Assembly (NCBI GenBank): GCA_014804495.1
Contig: JAAUZS010000177.1
Coordinates: 1 to 7,998, forward strand
DNA: 7,998 nt
Direction: 5' to 3'
DNA from: Lachnospiraceae bacterium
GTDB taxonomy: Bacteria > Bacillota > Clostridia > Lachnospirales > Lachnospiraceae
Notes under the pieces: model-generated
Told to the model about the DNA's origin: nothing
Databases searched by the model: none
What the model saw: the letters and a program-made list of their open reading frames with translations, nothing else
Shown here: positions 6,131-7,998 of the stretch, one piece after another
Layout: each line of letters opens with the position of its first letter
How positions within the stretch are numbered: position 1 is the first letter of the stretch
Position numbers and translations under genes: made by a program

Positions 6131-7348
6131 ATGGCAAAGCCTACTATAATGCGTATCCAACCGTTCGATGCAAATAAAGATTATGAAATCACACTTTCAT
6201 GGATGGGCAGCCGTGCTAATGCGAATAGGATAATTATATATGACAATGATACAAACAATGTTGTATTTGACGATATGGTATCCTCTTTTGCACTAAAACA
6301 TACGATTCCCGCTCACACATTGAAGAATAATAAAAAATACACTATTCAGGCACAAACATATGATGCAGATAATGTACCGTCTGCACTGTCCAATAAAGTC
6401 CTCTTTTACACATTTGCAACACCTGATTTTTATTTTGAGGATTTATCAGAAAATTCTTTAATTACAAATTCTTCATTTACAGCAACCATACATTACTATT
6501 CTGAGGATTGGGAAGATATAAGTAAATATGTATTTTATTTATATGATTCTTCAAAGAAACAGTTACTTGAAAGTAATGAAATGACGGATGATTATGACAT
6601 CAGTTATACCTATAAAGGACTTGATAATAATACAGTTTATTATATACGGTGTATGGGCGTTACTGTTAATGGAATGGAATTAGATACCGGATATCAGGAA
6701 ATTACAATAAAATATGAAAATCCTAATACATATGCCAGGCTCTATGCTACTCCTATCCCATCTCAAGGCTGCATACAGGTTGCTACTAATCTGATAATCA
6801 TTCAATACAATGGAACTGAGGAATTTGAATACATAAATGGTATGATAGACCTTCGTGATAAGACTTTATATTATGACGAAGGTTTTCTAATTGAAGATGA
6901 TTTTACTGTTATTATCCGTGGAATCAACTTATGGCAAAATGCAGAAATATTTAAGATGAGTAATGATAATCTGGGTCTGACATTAAGTTCACATATATAT
7001 GACGACGACAAACTGAGATTTAAATTAACCGCTCCTAATGGAGTGAGTAATTATCTGTTATATTCTGATGAACAAGTTTTTGAAAATCATGATATGGTTA
7101 CTATTGCTATCAGAAGGAAAAACAATATATATCAACTTAAAGTATTCATAGAACCGGGATTTACTATGGAAGGCAATTTGTGGTATGGTACAGAACGTCC
7201 AAATCGTCATTTAATGAATAATAATGACTCTTGGATTAATACAGATGGCGATACCTATGCTGTAGATAAAGATTCATATGCAACATATTTAGAGGAATCA
7301 GAACCGTTGTATGCAATATTAAATGACTTATGGGTAGGAGGTGATTAA
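6131..7348 (+). CDS. Phage tail/virion protein with two FN3-like domains and a LamG-like domain
   Basis: This 405-residue protein has no signal peptide or membrane segment, as expected for a virion protein. Residues about 4-95 form a first fibronectin-III-like domain ('PFDANKDYEITLSW' ... 'KYTIQAQTYDADNVPSALSN'). Residues about 96-195 form a second ('NNTVYYIRCMGVTVNGMELDTGY'). Residues about 210-402 look like a concanavalin/LamG jelly roll, ending 'LNDLWVGGD' as such domains often do. These folds typically bind glycans or pack within fibres and baseplates, so a role in host-surface contact is likely. Similar 'PxxxRIQPFDA' proteins occur in tail regions of Clostridia prophages. The start ATG has a good site, AGAAGGTGAT at 6118-6127. 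The last codons (GTAGGAGGTGAT) double as the Shine-Dalgarno of the next gene, which begins 6 nt after the stop, so the two are translationally linked. Confidence 0.75.
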   Translation: MAKPTIMRIQPFDANKDYEITLSWMGSRANANRIIIYDNDTNNVVFDDMVSSFALKHTIPAHTLKNNKKYTIQAQTYDADNVPSALSNKVLFYTFATPDFYFEDLSENSLITNSSFTATIHYYSEDWEDISKYVFYLYDSSKKQLLESNEMTDDYDISYTYKGLDNNTVYYIRCMGVTVNGMELDTGYQEITIKYENPNTYARLYATPIPSQGCIQVATNLIIIQYNGTEEFEYINGMIDLRDKTLYYDEGFLIEDDFTVIIRGINLWQNAEIFKMSNDNLGLTLSSHIYDDDKLRFKLTAPNGVSNYLLYSDEQVFENHDMVTIAIRRKNNIYQLKVFIEPGFTMEGNLWYGTERPNRHLMNNNDSWINTDGDTYAVDKDSYATYLEESEPLYAILNDLWVGGD

Positions 7349-7354
7349 GAGTAT

Positions 7355-7998
7355 ATGTTTATATGCGGAAGTAACTTTGTCGGAGGCGAATCAGCATGTG
7401 CTCTTACGCCTACCGGCATTAATAATATTGATTATGTAGAATTAAAAAACGGAATATATGATGATTTATACATCACAAAAGATACAAATTCTGAATTAAC
7501 TCATGAATGTCCTGAAGAATGGGATTTTGATACTGTACTGTGGGCTAAATTCAATAATAACACAAATGCCGGAAATATTGACTGGAACTTGGAAAATACA
7601 TCTCACATTATTTTAAAAAGCAGGACCGAGGGACAATTTAAATGGAAAACGATTGTTGTTAAAGAAGTAAACTCTATTAAAGATCTTGTGATAAATTATC
7701 CTGATTATTTTGTCGCTTCCGGTCAACCTGTGGAATATGCTATTACAAACGTTATATATGGGTGTGAAGGAACTTACGCAATCACCAAAGTTACATCAAA
7801 ATTCAGCAAAATGTTTTTAATAGAAGGAGACACAGTCTGGGGAACAGAAGTAACGGACGGATATTGTGATACAACTCGTAACATACCATCTTCTACTGTT
7901 GAGTTATTGCATAGCAGGTATCCTATTTTTGTCAGAAATACAATTGCCAATTATGATACTGGTAATTGCAGAGGATCATTTGTTCCATTAGATGAAAA
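7355..7998 (+). CDS. Phage tail/baseplate structural protein, N-terminal 214 residues (runs off window)
   Basis: The frame opens at ATG 7355, preceded by AGGAGGTG at 7336-7343, and stays open to the window end. Its N-terminus ('MFICGSNFVGGES') leads into 'EEWDFDTVLWAKFNNNTNAGNIDW' (split here: EEWDFDTVLW, residues about 54-63, then AKFNNNTNAGNIDW). Further on come 'ILKSRTEGQFKWKTI', 'PVEYAITNVIYGCEGTYAI', and 'RYPIFVRNTIANYDTG'. This order of 'AKFN.NTNAGN', 'EY...V..G.EG.Y' and 'YPI.V.N...NYDTG' matches large structural proteins I know from Clostridia phage tail modules, likely a baseplate, distal-tail or fibre-base component. The exact role is not established. It is the direct partner in an operon with the FN3/LamG gene. 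No membrane segment or enzyme motif is visible in the part present. Confidence 0.7.
   Translation, partial: MFICGSNFVGGESACALTPTGINNIDYVELKNGIYDDLYITKDTNSELTHECPEEWDFDTVLWAKFNNNTNAGNIDWNLENTSHIILKSRTEGQFKWKTIVVKEVNSIKDLVINYPDYFVASGQPVEYAITNVIYGCEGTYAITKVTSKFSKMFLIEGDTVWGTEVTDGYCDTTRNIPSSTVELLHSRYPIFVRNTIANYDTGNCRGSFVPLDE

Noticed and set aside
1..7998. tRNA, rRNA, CRISPR, transposon, integrase, diversity-generating retroelement or group I/II intron signals
   Set aside because: Looked for on both strands; no characteristic repeats, cores or reading frames were seen.

Overview
The window is a low-G+C stretch (roughly one third G+C by eye) with strong AGGAGG-type ribosome sites and consensus sigma-A-like promoters. 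It carries the late structural module of a tailed phage or prophage. The tape-measure motifs, the small 'VWVK...GDLKGLHICG' protein and the FN3/LamG-like tail protein all resemble proteins I know from prophages of gut Clostridia, mainly Lachnospiraceae-type hosts. The host assignment is inference from protein style; no host gene or attachment site is visible.

Layout, left to right. (1) 1-237, minus strand: a zinc-ribbon protein cut by the window edge, with its own promoter (300-328) and a hairpin over its ribosome site. (2) 291-4886, plus: a 1531-residue tape-measure reading frame with no credible start codon. The divergent zinc-ribbon gene occupies the place where its N-terminal part should be. 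(3) 4948-5205: a small tail-module protein whose Shine-Dalgarno and start codon appear to be brought together by a 10-bp hairpin. (4) 5317-5856: a PemK/MazF-like RNase toxin with a helical N-terminal extension, its own promoter (5254-5282) and no recognisable antitoxin gene beside it. (5) 5853-5984: a near-consensus promoter overlapping the toxin stop codon, a palindrome at its start point and a hairpin terminator about 95 nt on, which together outline a possible small RNA. (6) 6131-7348: a virion protein with two FN3-like domains and a LamG-like domain. (7) 7355-7998: the start of another tail structural protein, which runs off the window.

How it fits together. Genes 2, 3, 6 and 7 read as one tail operon: tape measure, small accessory protein, adhesin-like fibre component, and baseplate or hub-type protein. 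The zinc ribbon and the toxin with its RNA-like locus look like 'morons': independently promoted cargo genes placed between structural genes. The most interesting parts are the orphan toxin with the possible small RNA behind it, the structured ribosome-binding site at 4904-4950, and the possibly split tape-measure gene. I saw no tRNA, rRNA, CRISPR array, transposase or integrase.
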